A stretch of 52,411 nt of DNA, taken from an uncultured Myxococcales bacterium (GTDB taxonomy: Bacteria > Myxococcota_A > UBA9042). Of this stretch, positions 33,870 through 43,500 are shown one piece after another. The position numbers and the translations under genes were made by a program. The stretch covers positions 1 through 52,411 of the forward strand of contig CAITYF010000032.1 of the NCBI GenBank assembly GCA_903896545.1. The letters are read 5' to 3'. The notes under the pieces were generated by a model. It did no database searches and was not told where the DNA came from. It saw only the letters and a list, made by a program, of their open reading frames with translations. The stretch's first letter is position 1. Each line of letters opens with the position of its first letter.

Positions 33870-34921
33870 GGGGTCGCGGGCGTCAGCGGACCGCGCACCG
33901 TGAGGTCCACTTTGGCCCCGCCGCGAATCACCTGCGCGCGGGCGCCTTGGCTGCCAGACACCTGAAGGACGCGATCGAGCTGGTACGCCGTCGTCACCGG
34001 GCGCGTGTCCAGAGTCAGCACGAAATCGCCCGCTTGCAGATCACCTTGTGCCTGGCGGACCAGAAGCCCGCGATTGCGCGAGGCGACGTACAGCTCTTTT
34101 CCCGTCATGTTCGGCGCCACGCGATCCCAGAGGGACAACGCCGCCGCTTCCCGCACCACTTCCGCTTTGGCCTTGTTCGCGGTTTCCCAACTCTCTTTGC
34201 CCGGAGCTGCCCACGCAAGCGTTGCCGGCAGGCTGTCGACCAGCCCGGCGCCCGTGGTTTGCCGTGTGCCCGGACCCGCAAGCAGCGGACCGGCGATCTC
34301 CAACAACTTGTTGAGTGCCAGCTGGATCGACAGCGTCAAACCCGGCCGCGGATCGCCGCCCGGCATCACGTTGGTCGGATCGTCGGTCGTCTCCACCACG
34401 AGCCCGGCGAGCTTGCGCCCTCGAACCGCATCGGACAGCCAGATCTCCGTGCGCAAGTGTGCTTCCAACCCGTGCTGGCGAAACGTTTGTTGCTTCTTGG
34501 GATCTGCGTTGCGCACGTCCTGGATGTCGCGGACGTTGGTCGCCCGCTGCTCGGTGACCAGGATGTGCAGTGCAACGGCTTCGCGCACGGGCAGCCGGAG
34601 TTCGGTCGCATGGCTCATCAGATCGGTATCCGACGACACGACCGCCACTTCATCCACGGGTTGCAGCAGCCCGAAATCGGCTGGTCCGATCAGAGGCAGC
34701 GGTGTCTTGGTCAGCAGCCATCGCGCGACCTCGTCGGTGCGCATCGCGATGTCCAGAGAAGTCGAATCCTGCATCGCCAGCGCAACCGGCAGCACGATCA
34801 ACGCCTTGGCGTGCGCGGTTTGGTCCAGCGGTAGCACTTCGCTGATCTGCGGTCCGCTCGCGCCGCAGGCCGTCAGGAGCCCCACAAGTGCCAGCGCCAG
34901 CTTGGAGAACATCCGAGTCAC
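33866..34921 (-). CDS. Lipoprotein with C-terminal PDZ-like segment
   Basis: A 351-residue lipoprotein: signal ending ALVGLLTAC (Cys about 19). The middle (about 40-240) is mixed alpha/beta and unlike any family I know. The last ~75 residues (GKELYVASRNRGLLVRQAQ then AGDFVLTLDTRPVTTAYQLDRVL) resemble a PDZ fold, where a strand-G-D-x-I/V-L-x-x-(D/N)-x-x-x-V pattern is typical. GTG start with GGAGG five nt upstream is preferred to an ATG four codons downstream. First gene of an operon with recD2 and the RNase II-like gene; why an envelope protein heads a nucleic-acid operon is unclear. Confidence 0.65.
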   Translation of the reverse strand: MTRMFSKLALALVGLLTACGASGPQISEVLPLDQTAHAKALIVLPVALAMQDSTSLDIAMRTDEVARWLLTKTPLPLIGPADFGLLQPVDEVAVVSSDTDLMSHATELRLPVREAVALHILVTEQRATNVRDIQDVRNADPKKQQTFRQHGLEAHLRTEIWLSDAVRGRKLAGLVVETTDDPTNVMPGGDPRPGLTLSIQLALNKLLEIAGPLLAGPGTRQTTGAGLVDSLPATLAWAAPGKESWETANKAKAEVVREAAALSLWDRVAPNMTGKELYVASRNRGLLVRQAQGDLQAGDFVLTLDTRPVTTAYQLDRVLQVSGSQGARAQVIRGGAKVDLTVRGPLTPATP

Positions 34922-34984
34922 GAGCCCCTCCGCCTTTCAACGTGGTGAGGATCGCACGTCCAGAGGCCGATGGGCAAGTGTGCG

Positions 34985-35014
34985 TTGACGCCGCCCGCCC
35001 GCATCGCGCATCCT
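34985..35014 (+). promoter_or_regulatory. Candidate mutS promoter close to the start codon
   Basis: TTGACG (34985-34990), an 18-nt spacer and CATCCT (35009-35014). Transcription would begin only about 5-8 nt past the -10, almost at the ATG of 35024, and no SD precedes that ATG. This suggests a nearly leaderless mutS mRNA and argues against a start at 34970. Confidence 0.35.
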
Positions 35015-35023
35015 CCGCCGACG

Positions 35024-37714
35024 ATGAATGACTCGCTGGCCCCGCACATCTCGTCTCCGCATTGGCTCGTCACGGCGGACGTCGATCTGGCCGCGCTGAC
35101 GCCGGTGATGCGGCAAGTGGTCGACGCGAAGCGGCAGCATCCGGACGCGTTGATCCTGTTTCGTTTGGGTGACTTTTACGAGCTTTTCTTCGAAGACGCG
35201 CTGGAAGGTTCGCGACTGCTCGATCTGGCGCTGACTTCGCGCAACAAAAACGATCTGCGACCGATCCCGATGTGCGGCTTCCCGCATCACGCGATGGCGC
35301 AACACGTGCAGCGTGTGCTGGAAGCGGGGCGTCGTTGTGCCGTGGTGGAGCAGTTGGAGGACGCCGCGCTGGCCAAAGGGCTCGTTGCGCGCGGCGTGAC
35401 GCACGTGGTGACGCCGGGCGTCGTGCTGGAGCCGGAGGCGCTGGATCCACGGGCAGACCACCGGATCGCGGCGCTTTGGCCGGGCAAACAGGGCGGTCTC
35501 GGTGTGGCAGTGGCGGACGTGACGACGGGCGTGATGCAAGTCGGCGAGGTGCTGCATCCCACGGCGCTGGGCGTGCTTCTCGTGCGTCTGGAACCGCGTG
35601 AACTGGTGCTCCCGGCCGCCGCAGAGCCTTGGCTCGACACGCTGGCGAGCGCGCGCGAATTGCCCAAGACGATCCGCGAAGTGCACGGTCTGGAAGCGCC
35701 GACTCTGGGGCAACTGGCCGAGCTCGCGCTGCGCCGGTATTTGGATGAAGTGCGACCGGGCGCGGCGAAGCTGCTGCAACCCACGCAGCCGCTGGAAACG
35801 ACGCCGCACCTGACGCTGAACCGCGAGACCGTGCAGCACCTGGAGCTGATCGCGACGGTGCGCCAAGGTCGTCGCCAGGGCGCGCTCCTGCACGCGGTGG
35901 ATCGGACGTTGACATCGGCGGGTGCTCGCCTCCTGCGCGGGCTGATTTTGGCACCGCTGGGCGATCGCCGCGCGCTGGAAGTGCGGCACGGCGCGGTGGA
36001 CGCGCTGCTTCGGGACCGCCCGACGCGCGAGTCGATCCGCGGCGTGCTGAAGTACCAGGGCGACTTGGCGCGGCTGACGACGCGCGCGGCGGCGGGGCTG
36101 GCGACGCCGCGAGAAATGACGGTGCTGCGTGAGACGCTGCGCGGGTTGCCGGAGTTGCATGCGCTTCTGGAGCGTGCGAGTCACAGTTTAGCCTTGGCGA
36201 GCGTGCTGGCGGATGCTCAAGGCGCCGATGCGCTCACGGCGCACCTGGAGTCGGCTCTGGCGGAGAGCCCGCGCGCCGTGCTGGCCGATGGCGGCGTCAT
36301 TCGCGCGGGGGTTGACACCTCGTTGGACAGCCTCCGCGAGCTGGGTGAAGACGCGCACGCGTGGCTGGACCGATTTGAGGCGCAAGAACGTGCAGCATCG
36401 GGGATCGCGACGCTGAAAGTGACGTACAACCGTGTGAGCGGCTACGGCATCGAGATTGGTCGGAGCCGCGCGGACGACGTGCCGGAGCGCTACCACCGCA
36501 AGCAAACGCTGAAGAACGCGGAACGGTACACGACGCCGGAGTTGGTGGAGTTTGAACGGCGGATCTTGACGGCGGATGCGGATCGCCTCTCACGCGAGAG
36601 CGAGCTGTTCCGCCAGCTGATGGCGCACGTCGGGCAGCATGCCGCGCTCTTGAGGCGGATTGCGGCGGCGTTGGCTGAGCTGGACGTGCATGCGGGGTTT
36701 GCGGAACTGGCGGCGCAGTGGCGCCATGTGCGACCGACGCTGGTGGACGAACCCATCGTGCGTCTGGTCGGGTGTCGGCATCCGGTGATCGAACAGACGC
36801 TCTCGCCGGGCGCGTTTGTGCCCAATGACGTGTGGTTGCAAGGGGGGCTCGTCGACCTGCAATCGGCGGACGCCGCGCAGGTGCTTCTGATCACCGGTCC
36901 GAACATGGCCGGCAAGTCGACGCTCATGCGGCAAGTGGCGCTCGCGGTGATTCTGAGCCAGGCGGGAGGCTTTGTGCCCGCGGATTCGGCCGAGTTGGGC
37001 GTGCTGGACGCGGTACACACGCGCATCGGCGCGTCGGACGACATCAGCCAGGGCGCGTCGACCTTCATGGTGGAGATGCGCGAGACGGCGACGATTCTGG
37101 CGCAGTCGACGCCGCGCTCGCTCGTGCTGCTGGACGAAATCGGCCGTGGGACGTCGACGTGGGACGGTCTGGCGATCGCGTGGGCGGTCGTCGAGGCGCT
37201 CCATGACCGGACCAAGAGCTTGTGCCTGTTCGCGACGCACTACCACGAGCTCACGTCGCTCTCTGAGACGCTGCCGCGCCTGCGTAACGCGCATGTCGCC
37301 GTGCGCGAGTGGGCGGGCGACATCGTGTTTCTGCATCGATTGCAAAGTGGTCCGACCAATCGCTCGCACGGCATCGCCGTGGCGCGTCTGGCAGGACTGC
37401 CGCCGGACGTCGTGGAACGTTCACGCGCGCTGCTGACGGACTTGGAGAAAGGCGCGGCAGGGCAGTCCACGGGGCCGCTGGCACGCGCCCGGCGTAAGCA
37501 ATTGGAGCTGTTCGAGCTGGTGCCCGTGCCATCCATCGCCATGGGGCATCCTCAGGAGCCGCTGCCGGACGAGGTCACCGCACTGCTACAGGCGTTGTCG
37601 AGTCTGGACCCGGACGACCTGACACCGCGGCAGGCGCTGAGCTGGCTCGGCGAATGGCGCGGGCGGCTGGCGGCGCTGCCGGTCGGCGTGCAGGACAGGT
37701 TGCTGAAGCGATAG
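35024..37714 (+). CDS. mutS: DNA mismatch recognition ATPase MutS
   Basis: An 896-residue MutS. Mismatch-reading FxE motif in GDFYELF (Phe51, Glu53); connector and clamp domains complete; ATPase with Walker A GPNMAGKS (625-632), DDISQGASTFMVEM, LVLLDEIGRGTSTWDG, and the ABC-type FATHYHEL. The extreme C-terminus retains a helix-rich tail of about 60 residues that may hold the tetramerisation segment. No mutL is in this window. The gene diverges from the PDZ-like/recD2 operon with about 100 bp between them. The start at 35024 is inferred from the promoter position and the alignment with MutS N-termini; 34970 is the alternative. Confidence 0.95.
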   Translation: MNDSLAPHISSPHWLVTADVDLAALTPVMRQVVDAKRQHPDALILFRLGDFYELFFEDALEGSRLLDLALTSRNKNDLRPIPMCGFPHHAMAQHVQRVLEAGRRCAVVEQLEDAALAKGLVARGVTHVVTPGVVLEPEALDPRADHRIAALWPGKQGGLGVAVADVTTGVMQVGEVLHPTALGVLLVRLEPRELVLPAAAEPWLDTLASARELPKTIREVHGLEAPTLGQLAELALRRYLDEVRPGAAKLLQPTQPLETTPHLTLNRETVQHLELIATVRQGRRQGALLHAVDRTLTSAGARLLRGLILAPLGDRRALEVRHGAVDALLRDRPTRESIRGVLKYQGDLARLTTRAAAGLATPREMTVLRETLRGLPELHALLERASHSLALASVLADAQGADALTAHLESALAESPRAVLADGGVIRAGVDTSLDSLRELGEDAHAWLDRFEAQERAASGIATLKVTYNRVSGYGIEIGRSRADDVPERYHRKQTLKNAERYTTPELVEFERRILTADADRLSRESELFRQLMAHVGQHAALLRRIAAALAELDVHAGFAELAAQWRHVRPTLVDEPIVRLVGCRHPVIEQTLSPGAFVPNDVWLQGGLVDLQSADAAQVLLITGPNMAGKSTLMRQVALAVILSQAGGFVPADSAELGVLDAVHTRIGASDDISQGASTFMVEMRETATILAQSTPRSLVLLDEIGRGTSTWDGLAIAWAVVEALHDRTKSLCLFATHYHELTSLSETLPRLRNAHVAVREWAGDIVFLHRLQSGPTNRSHGIAVARLAGLPPDVVERSRALLTDLEKGAAGQSTGPLARARRKQLELFELVPVPSIAMGHPQEPLPDEVTALLQALSSLDPDDLTPRQALSWLGEWRGRLAALPVGVQDRLLKR

Positions 37715-37793
37715 GGGCAGCCGCGCGGCCCGGTCGAGCCTTTCAGGACGGAAGCGCCCAAGAGATCCCGCTGAATCCGCTCAATCGCGTCGC

Positions 37794-39770
37794 TTAGTAC
37801 AGGAATTCGAAATAATGCATCGACGGCACGCCGACGTTGCGCGAGAAGTGGAACGTGCCGTCGGAGATGTCCAGCAGGCCCTGTTCCGGGAACTCGAACT
37901 TGCAGATCATCGGGTTACCCGTCTGCGAAAGATCAGGCTTGCACCACGTGTCGTCGGTGCCGTCCATGTACGCCCAGCGGTAGCCGACGGTCTTGGTGTC
38001 CTTGGGCAGGCCCTTCACTTCGAGACGCAGCATGTGCTCCAAGATACCGAGGCCGGACACCGGGTCGTCCGCGCTCACGTCCAGGTCGACGAGGAAAACG
38101 TGCATGCGGTGCTTGCGGTTCGCATCGACGGCCGGGTAGTTCGACGTGCTCGGATCTTCCACGCAGTTCTTGATCTTGCCCAGCGCGTCTTTGCACGTCT
38201 CGCGGGTTGCCATCAAGAGGATGCCGGAGTCGCGGCGGGAGTCGGGCGTGCCGCTCAAGCCAAGCGCGTCAGGGCCTTCCAGCACGCTGATCTGCTGGGC
38301 GCCGGCCATGAAGCCGTCGTTGAACCAGAACTGGTACCACGCGGCGGGCTTCAGCAACGTGTCCGCAATGCCTTCATGCGAGAACCACATGAAGTCGGAG
38401 TCGTGCGAAGTCGCGAGCGCCTCCGCCTTGCTGACCTGATCCAGACGAACGCTCGGATACCGCGGCGCCGTGCCCACGGTCGCGTGCGAGACGAGGCCCT
38501 GCCACAGGATCTTCGCGCCAGCAAAGAACGCACCGAGGTAGGCCGACTTGCGCGACGGGCAGGTCTCAATCGAGTTCGGCAGCTTGCAGTTCAAGCGCAG
38601 GTCGGTGACCCAGATCGGAATTGGCTCGCTGCCGTCGGAACGGTGGCCGATGACCTGGCCCGCGGCATCCTTGACTTCGATCTTGCCACTCTCGAGCGAG
38701 AAGCCCTTTTCGTGGTGCAAACCTTTCTTGGCCGCGTAGTTCGATACGGATTGGACGATGCTGCGCGCCTGCAGCGGCGTGCACGCTTCCACTTCGATCG
38801 ACAGATCCGTCAGCGGGAGGTTGTTGGCCACGACGAAGTCGATGAAGTCGTAGACGGGCGACCGAACCGCGCCGTCGGCATTCAGGTTGGTCGGATCCGC
38901 GCTCATCACGACGGACGGCGCGACCAAACGCACGTCATTGCCCGGCAGCGGGAATTCCTGACGCAATTCCGACGCGAACTGCTGGTACGCCTGCAGCCAC
39001 TGGCCCTTGGTCGCCTGCGTGTAGCCGCCCGCGCCAAACGGGTCGCGACCAAATTCCACGTTGAAGATTGACGGGAAGCAGTCCCAGCTCAAGCCCGTCG
39101 TGCCTTTGCACGCCGAGGTCTGGCTGTTGGCCGCGGGCAAGTCACGGTCGTAGTGGCGCATGATGCGGCGCACGATCTTGGCCCACTTGGCTGGGTCGGC
39201 GATGGGCTTGCCGGTTTGCTGACCGCTGGCGTAGGTGCACGTGCCCGATTCCGCGAGATCAAATGCGGCGGTCCACAGCGGCGTGCCGTTGGCGTCGCGC
39301 ACGGTCTTCAAGACGGTCTCAAAAGCTTTGAGATCGTAGCTGTTTATGATGTCGTCGATGTTGCCCGCAGCGCCGCCTTTCCACATACCCTGCAACGAGT
39401 ACGCGCAGCCGTAGCCGACCGGAATGCGCATGTTGGTCGAACTCAACTGCATGAAATTCGTCACGAACGTCGCCGCGTAGTCTTCAATAAAGACGGGCGT
39501 GGGCGCACCGTTGACGCCGCGCATGCCGGTGCCGGTCAAGCCGCCAACGGGAACTGCCTCGTCGGCGCACGCAACGGGGCCGTCGATTCCCTTTGCCGTC
39601 AGGTAGCAGGCGGAGTTGTCGATCGTCACCGAGCGATTGCGCTTGGCGTTGGCACCCTCAGGCAGGATGACCGACGGATCGGACGAGCAAGCGGGGGCCA
39701 CAAACGCGAGCGTAGTCGCCAGTACGACAACGTTTCGCAGAGCAGGGGACAGGACGAGCAACGCGCGCAT
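37794..39770 (-). CDS. GH-like (beta/alpha)8 lipoprotein
   Basis: A 658-residue protein with a long lipoprotein signal ending AFVAPAC (Cys about 28). The body has features seen in GH39-like glycosidases: a strand with NVEFGRDPFGAGGYTQATKGQW where family members place the acid/base region, AYQQFASELRQEFP, VRLVAPSVV, then YDFIDFVVANNLPLTDLSIEVE, with a Glu late in the barrel. Several Cys pairs suggest extracytoplasmic folding. The C-terminal ~200 residues form a separate beta-rich domain. Substrate unknown; the GH assignment is tentative because I cannot prove the catalytic Glu pair. Strong SD (ggagg) upstream of the ATG. The gene converges on mutS with a 79-nt gap. Confidence 0.55.
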   Translation of the reverse strand: MRALLVLSPALRNVVVLATTLAFVAPACSSDPSVILPEGANAKRNRSVTIDNSACYLTAKGIDGPVACADEAVPVGGLTGTGMRGVNGAPTPVFIEDYAATFVTNFMQLSSTNMRIPVGYGCAYSLQGMWKGGAAGNIDDIINSYDLKAFETVLKTVRDANGTPLWTAAFDLAESGTCTYASGQQTGKPIADPAKWAKIVRRIMRHYDRDLPAANSQTSACKGTTGLSWDCFPSIFNVEFGRDPFGAGGYTQATKGQWLQAYQQFASELRQEFPLPGNDVRLVAPSVVMSADPTNLNADGAVRSPVYDFIDFVVANNLPLTDLSIEVEACTPLQARSIVQSVSNYAAKKGLHHEKGFSLESGKIEVKDAAGQVIGHRSDGSEPIPIWVTDLRLNCKLPNSIETCPSRKSAYLGAFFAGAKILWQGLVSHATVGTAPRYPSVRLDQVSKAEALATSHDSDFMWFSHEGIADTLLKPAAWYQFWFNDGFMAGAQQISVLEGPDALGLSGTPDSRRDSGILLMATRETCKDALGKIKNCVEDPSTSNYPAVDANRKHRMHVFLVDLDVSADDPVSGLGILEHMLRLEVKGLPKDTKTVGYRWAYMDGTDDTWCKPDLSQTGNPMICKFEFPEQGLLDISDGTFHFSRNVGVPSMHYFEFLY

Positions 39771-39798
39771 GAGAAAGCCTCCAGTCTAACCGGCTGTC

Positions 39799-39827
39799 AG
39801 TATCCCGGAGCGACGTAAGTCGGTCAA
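39799..39827 (-). promoter_or_regulatory. Candidate promoter of the GH-like lipoprotein gene
   Basis: On the minus strand: TTGACC (39827-39822), a 17-nt spacer, GATACT (39804-39799). The leader would be about 22 nt with a GGAGG ribosome site. This is one of the best-spaced members of the TTGAC[C/G] class in the window. Confidence 0.5.
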
Positions 39828-39852
39828 GCAACTGGCATGGTTGTGAGGGAAA

Positions 39853-40518
39853 TCAGGGTGTGGGCCACGTCGCCACGGCGACAAATCCGCGCGGAGTTTG
39901 GGTTGAAAGGGTCAATTCGCCGCCTTGGGTGGCCAAAATTGAAGCGGCGACGCGCAGACCAAGGCCCAAATGCGCCGCACCCGCGCGGATGAGCTCGCCA
40001 TTTGCCGCAGCAACAAGGTCGGCACAACCGGGGCCGTCATCGCGAACACGCAGCGCGGCGGGGGTGCCCGGCAGCAACTCCACCGTGATCGTCACGCCCG
40101 CGGTCCCCGCGTCCAGTGCATTGGTCACCAGCGCCGCCGTCACGGGGCGCAACGCGGGTTCGTCCGTGATCAGCGCGTGCGCTTCGGGCTGCCACACGAG
40201 CGTCACGCCCACGTCGCGCGCACGGGCGTCGAGTTGCTGGCGCTCGTCAGTCCAACGCATCTGCGCTCGACCCGGCAGCGGCAGGCTTGCAGTCATTCGC
40301 CGCAGTTCTTGAAAGGGGCGCAAGAGCTTGCGGCGTGTGTCCTGCAGACGCTCGGCCAACTCCGCGTCGACCACGTCGCTTGCCAAGAGTTCCAACTCGC
40401 CCATTGAGGCAACGAGGCTGTTGGACAGATCGTGCTTCACTTTGTGCAGCAGCCGCGAGAGCTGCGCGAGGAGCTCCGGATCCAGCGGCTGAACAACGAT
40501 GGGCCGCGAATCCGCCAT
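39853..40518 (-). CDS. Sensor-less histidine kinase-like ATPase
   Basis: A 221-residue cytoplasmic protein. An N-terminal dimerisation-type helix LLHKVKHDLSNSLVASMGELELL (His29 in HDLSN is the likely phospho-acceptor) is followed by a GHKL-type ATPase core with N-box LVTNALDAG, G1 box DDGPG and a G2-like HLGLGLRVAASIL. There is no sensor, TM, PAS or HAMP domain, so it must take its input from another protein. Its ATG shares one base with the stop of the large kelch/TSP3 lipoprotein gene (taatg), implying coupled synthesis. No response regulator is encoded nearby. Confidence 0.75.
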   Translation of the reverse strand: MADSRPIVVQPLDPELLAQLSRLLHKVKHDLSNSLVASMGELELLASDVVDAELAERLQDTRRKLLRPFQELRRMTASLPLPGRAQMRWTDERQQLDARARDVGVTLVWQPEAHALITDEPALRPVTAALVTNALDAGTAGVTITVELLPGTPAALRVRDDGPGCADLVAAANGELIRAGAAHLGLGLRVAASILATQGGELTLSTQTPRGFVAVATWPTP

Positions 40519-43500
40519 TACTTGCCGCAGACCTGCGCGAGCTGCCAGAGGCCCGATGCGACGGTGCCGTCCGGCTCCATGCCGCTAAACAGCCAAGCTT
40601 TTTGGGTCGCGACGTCAAAATACGCCGCGGCGTGAATCAGCGCAGACGGCGCGGTGATGTTCTGCTCTTCCAGCTTGGCCTGCACGGATTGCGGATTCAG
40701 CGGCTGGCATAGGCCGACGGCCAGCGAAACCTGAACGCCGGAAGCCGCCCAGGCCTGTTGCGACCAGTTGGCGCACTCTGCGCCGTTCGGCCCGCCCCAT
40801 TGCGGGATCGCGCGGACCTGCGGCGCGAGCCAGGCGCGGCCGCCGAGCCAGTCAAACAGCACGGGCACAAAGACAGGACCGCCAAAATACTGCTGCAGAA
40901 GCGGCTTGGTCAGGTCGCCGTCGGCAAAATTGGGCACGTAGCTGGGCAGAAATTGCGGTGTGCCGGTGATGACGCCGGTCGTCCCCAGCCAGAGCGTGTT
41001 GCCCTTGAAGCCTTGACAGCCCGCGTCGCCCATCACGCCCGTGTCTTCGCCCAAGCCGCCGTCCGGGGCACGGATCGAGCCTGCCGTGATGCCGACGATG
41101 TCGTGGACCGGGTCGTAAACCATCGGCGCGCCGTAGCGGTCGACGGGGTGGCACTCGCCGCCGCAAAAGCCGTTCGACGGGACTTTCGCGCCGACGTCGG
41201 TCCACCCCAGCGTTGCGAGGTCGAGCGTCAGGAACGCGTGCGTCTCGCGCTTGTCATCGAATCCGCCGGAAATCACGAGGCGATTGCGCAGCGGGTCAAA
41301 AGCCACGGACGACGCCGTCAACCCGTACGCGCCCGTCGATGGCGTCGTCTGCAGCGCGTTGGTCTTCAGGTCGAGCGTGCGCACCGCCTTGGTCGGCGCC
41401 CAGCCTGGCGCCAGCGTCGCAACCGTTTCGCCTTTCGCGACCTGCAACAACCCGCCAGTCCACAAGCGATCGAGCTCAGGCACGGCTTCATGCGCGGTCA
41501 GCGCGAAACCACCGGCCAATACGAAGCGATCGCCCGCTTGGTCGATGCCAGCGATGCCAAACGCGTAGAGGATGTCCGAGCCGACCTTGGTCCACGCGCC
41601 GGTCGGCGCCACGCACCACGCGTCGGTGACCGGCACGGCGCGCGGGTAGTCGTTGGTTTGATCGGGCAGGTCGTAGGTCAAGCCGCCAGCGATGCACCAC
41701 TGCCCGGACGCGGATCGCCAGCCGTGTGCCGCGCCGATGCGGCCTGCAGGTGCTTCCGTGTCCAAACGCGTTGCCGTGCCGCTGCCCGGGGAGTACGCCC
41801 ACACGTCGCTGACCGCGGCGCGGTGCGGGCCCGAAGCCGTGTTGACCGGTACCCAGCCGCCGCCGATGATGATCGTCTTGCTCGGCGCGTGCCACGTCGC
41901 GAAGCCGCCCGCGCGGTTGAGGACGTCCGCCGTCGTGTTGTCCTGCGTCCACGTGATGTCATTGGGCAACGTCGGCGTGATGTCGTTGGGAATCCCGTTC
42001 AGGTCCGCCACCAGATTGGGACGCAGCGTGATGCCCGGTCCTTCACCGCCAAAGAAGTGCAGCACCTTCGCGTCGTCGATGACGCACTGCACGTTCTGGC
42101 GCGCCACCGCGCTGACTTCGCCCAAGTTCGCGATCATGTGCAGCACGGGCGTCTCGCCGTCATCGACGATCCACCACGTCGTTCCGTCGGCTTCCACGAG
42201 CACCGCCGCACTGCCATCTGGCGTCGCCGTCAGGCAAATCGCGTCGTAGATTGGCTTCGTCGGCAGGATCACGCCCGCGTCACGCATCGGCGCGGTCTTC
42301 CACTCCACCACGGGCGTCGGCGACAGCGGCAATTCCATCGGCCCAGCCAGATTCGGCGCGACGACAAGAAGCGAGCGGTGCCCGCCCGGACCATTCAGAA
42401 TCACCGCCTGAGTCTGCCGCCACTGCTGCTCGTTCACCGGATTCGTTTCGTACAGATGCGGAATGAGAAGCGGATCGCCAGAATCCAGGCCGCTGACTTC
42501 GGTCGCCGCACCCGCTGGCGCGATCGACCAAACCGACGACTGCCACTGATCGGTCACACCGCCGATGACCAGCGAGCGTTGCGCCAAGTCGTCCCACACG
42601 AGCGCCGCGTGCCCACGACCGGGAGCGCCTTCCTGCGGCAGATCGTGGTGCCAAGGCTGCGAAATGCTTTGCGACTGATTGAGCGGCGTCACCTCCAACG
42701 ACCAGGACTCGTCCCGCACCGCAATGCCGTCCGTCGCCGCCGTCTTGCCGCTGAACAGGAGCACTTTGTCATTGCCCATTAGGACCGCGTTCCACTCCGC
42801 GCGCGCTTGCGGAACGCCCTGTCCGACTTGTACAAAACCGGTGGCCCACGGTTCGCCCGAACAGATCGCCGTTTTGTCGTCCAAGCAACGCACGACCGCG
42901 CCGCCGATGCTGGACACTTTGTCATCGCACAAAAGCGACGTGCCGCCGCACGTGTCCGCGCAGCTGGTGCCGACTTTGTGGCCTTGCCAGAGGAACGTCT
43001 CGTCGGTTTCACCGTCGCAGTTGTCGTCCAAGCCGTTGCACGTTTCTGGTAGCGCAAGGGACTCGTGGCCGTTGGCCAAGGTGGAGCACGTCGCGACTTT
43101 GTCGGTGCCGCATTCGACCTTGCCGCCTTTTTGCAGCACGCCCTTTCCAGAAACCGCGCAGAGTCCCTTGTCCGCTTGGCAAGGCGCGCCCAGCGGTAAC
43201 TTGTTCCACGCCAAGCCTTCGTCGGTCTGACCGTCGCAGTCGTTGTCCAACGCGTCGCAGAACGATTCCGTCGCCTGCCAGTCCGCGACGCCCGGCGCTT
43301 CGCAGACGCATCCGGTGCAGCCGACGGGAAGTCCGACGGTGCTGGAGCCCTGCGAAGTCGGCACGCACGTCACTTTGGCCTTGCCGACCGCGCCCGCGCA
43401 GACGCCCTGATTGCAGATGCCGTCGGCGCCGGGCAGCGGATCGGGGCCGTTGGGCACTTTGTCAAACGCGTCGACGATGCAGTCCTGATCCTTGTCGCCG

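Noticed and set aside
40758..42782. 674-codon frame opposite the kelch-like lipoprotein
   Set aside because: Arg-rich, no motif, contradicts a lipoprotein with clear signal and repeats.
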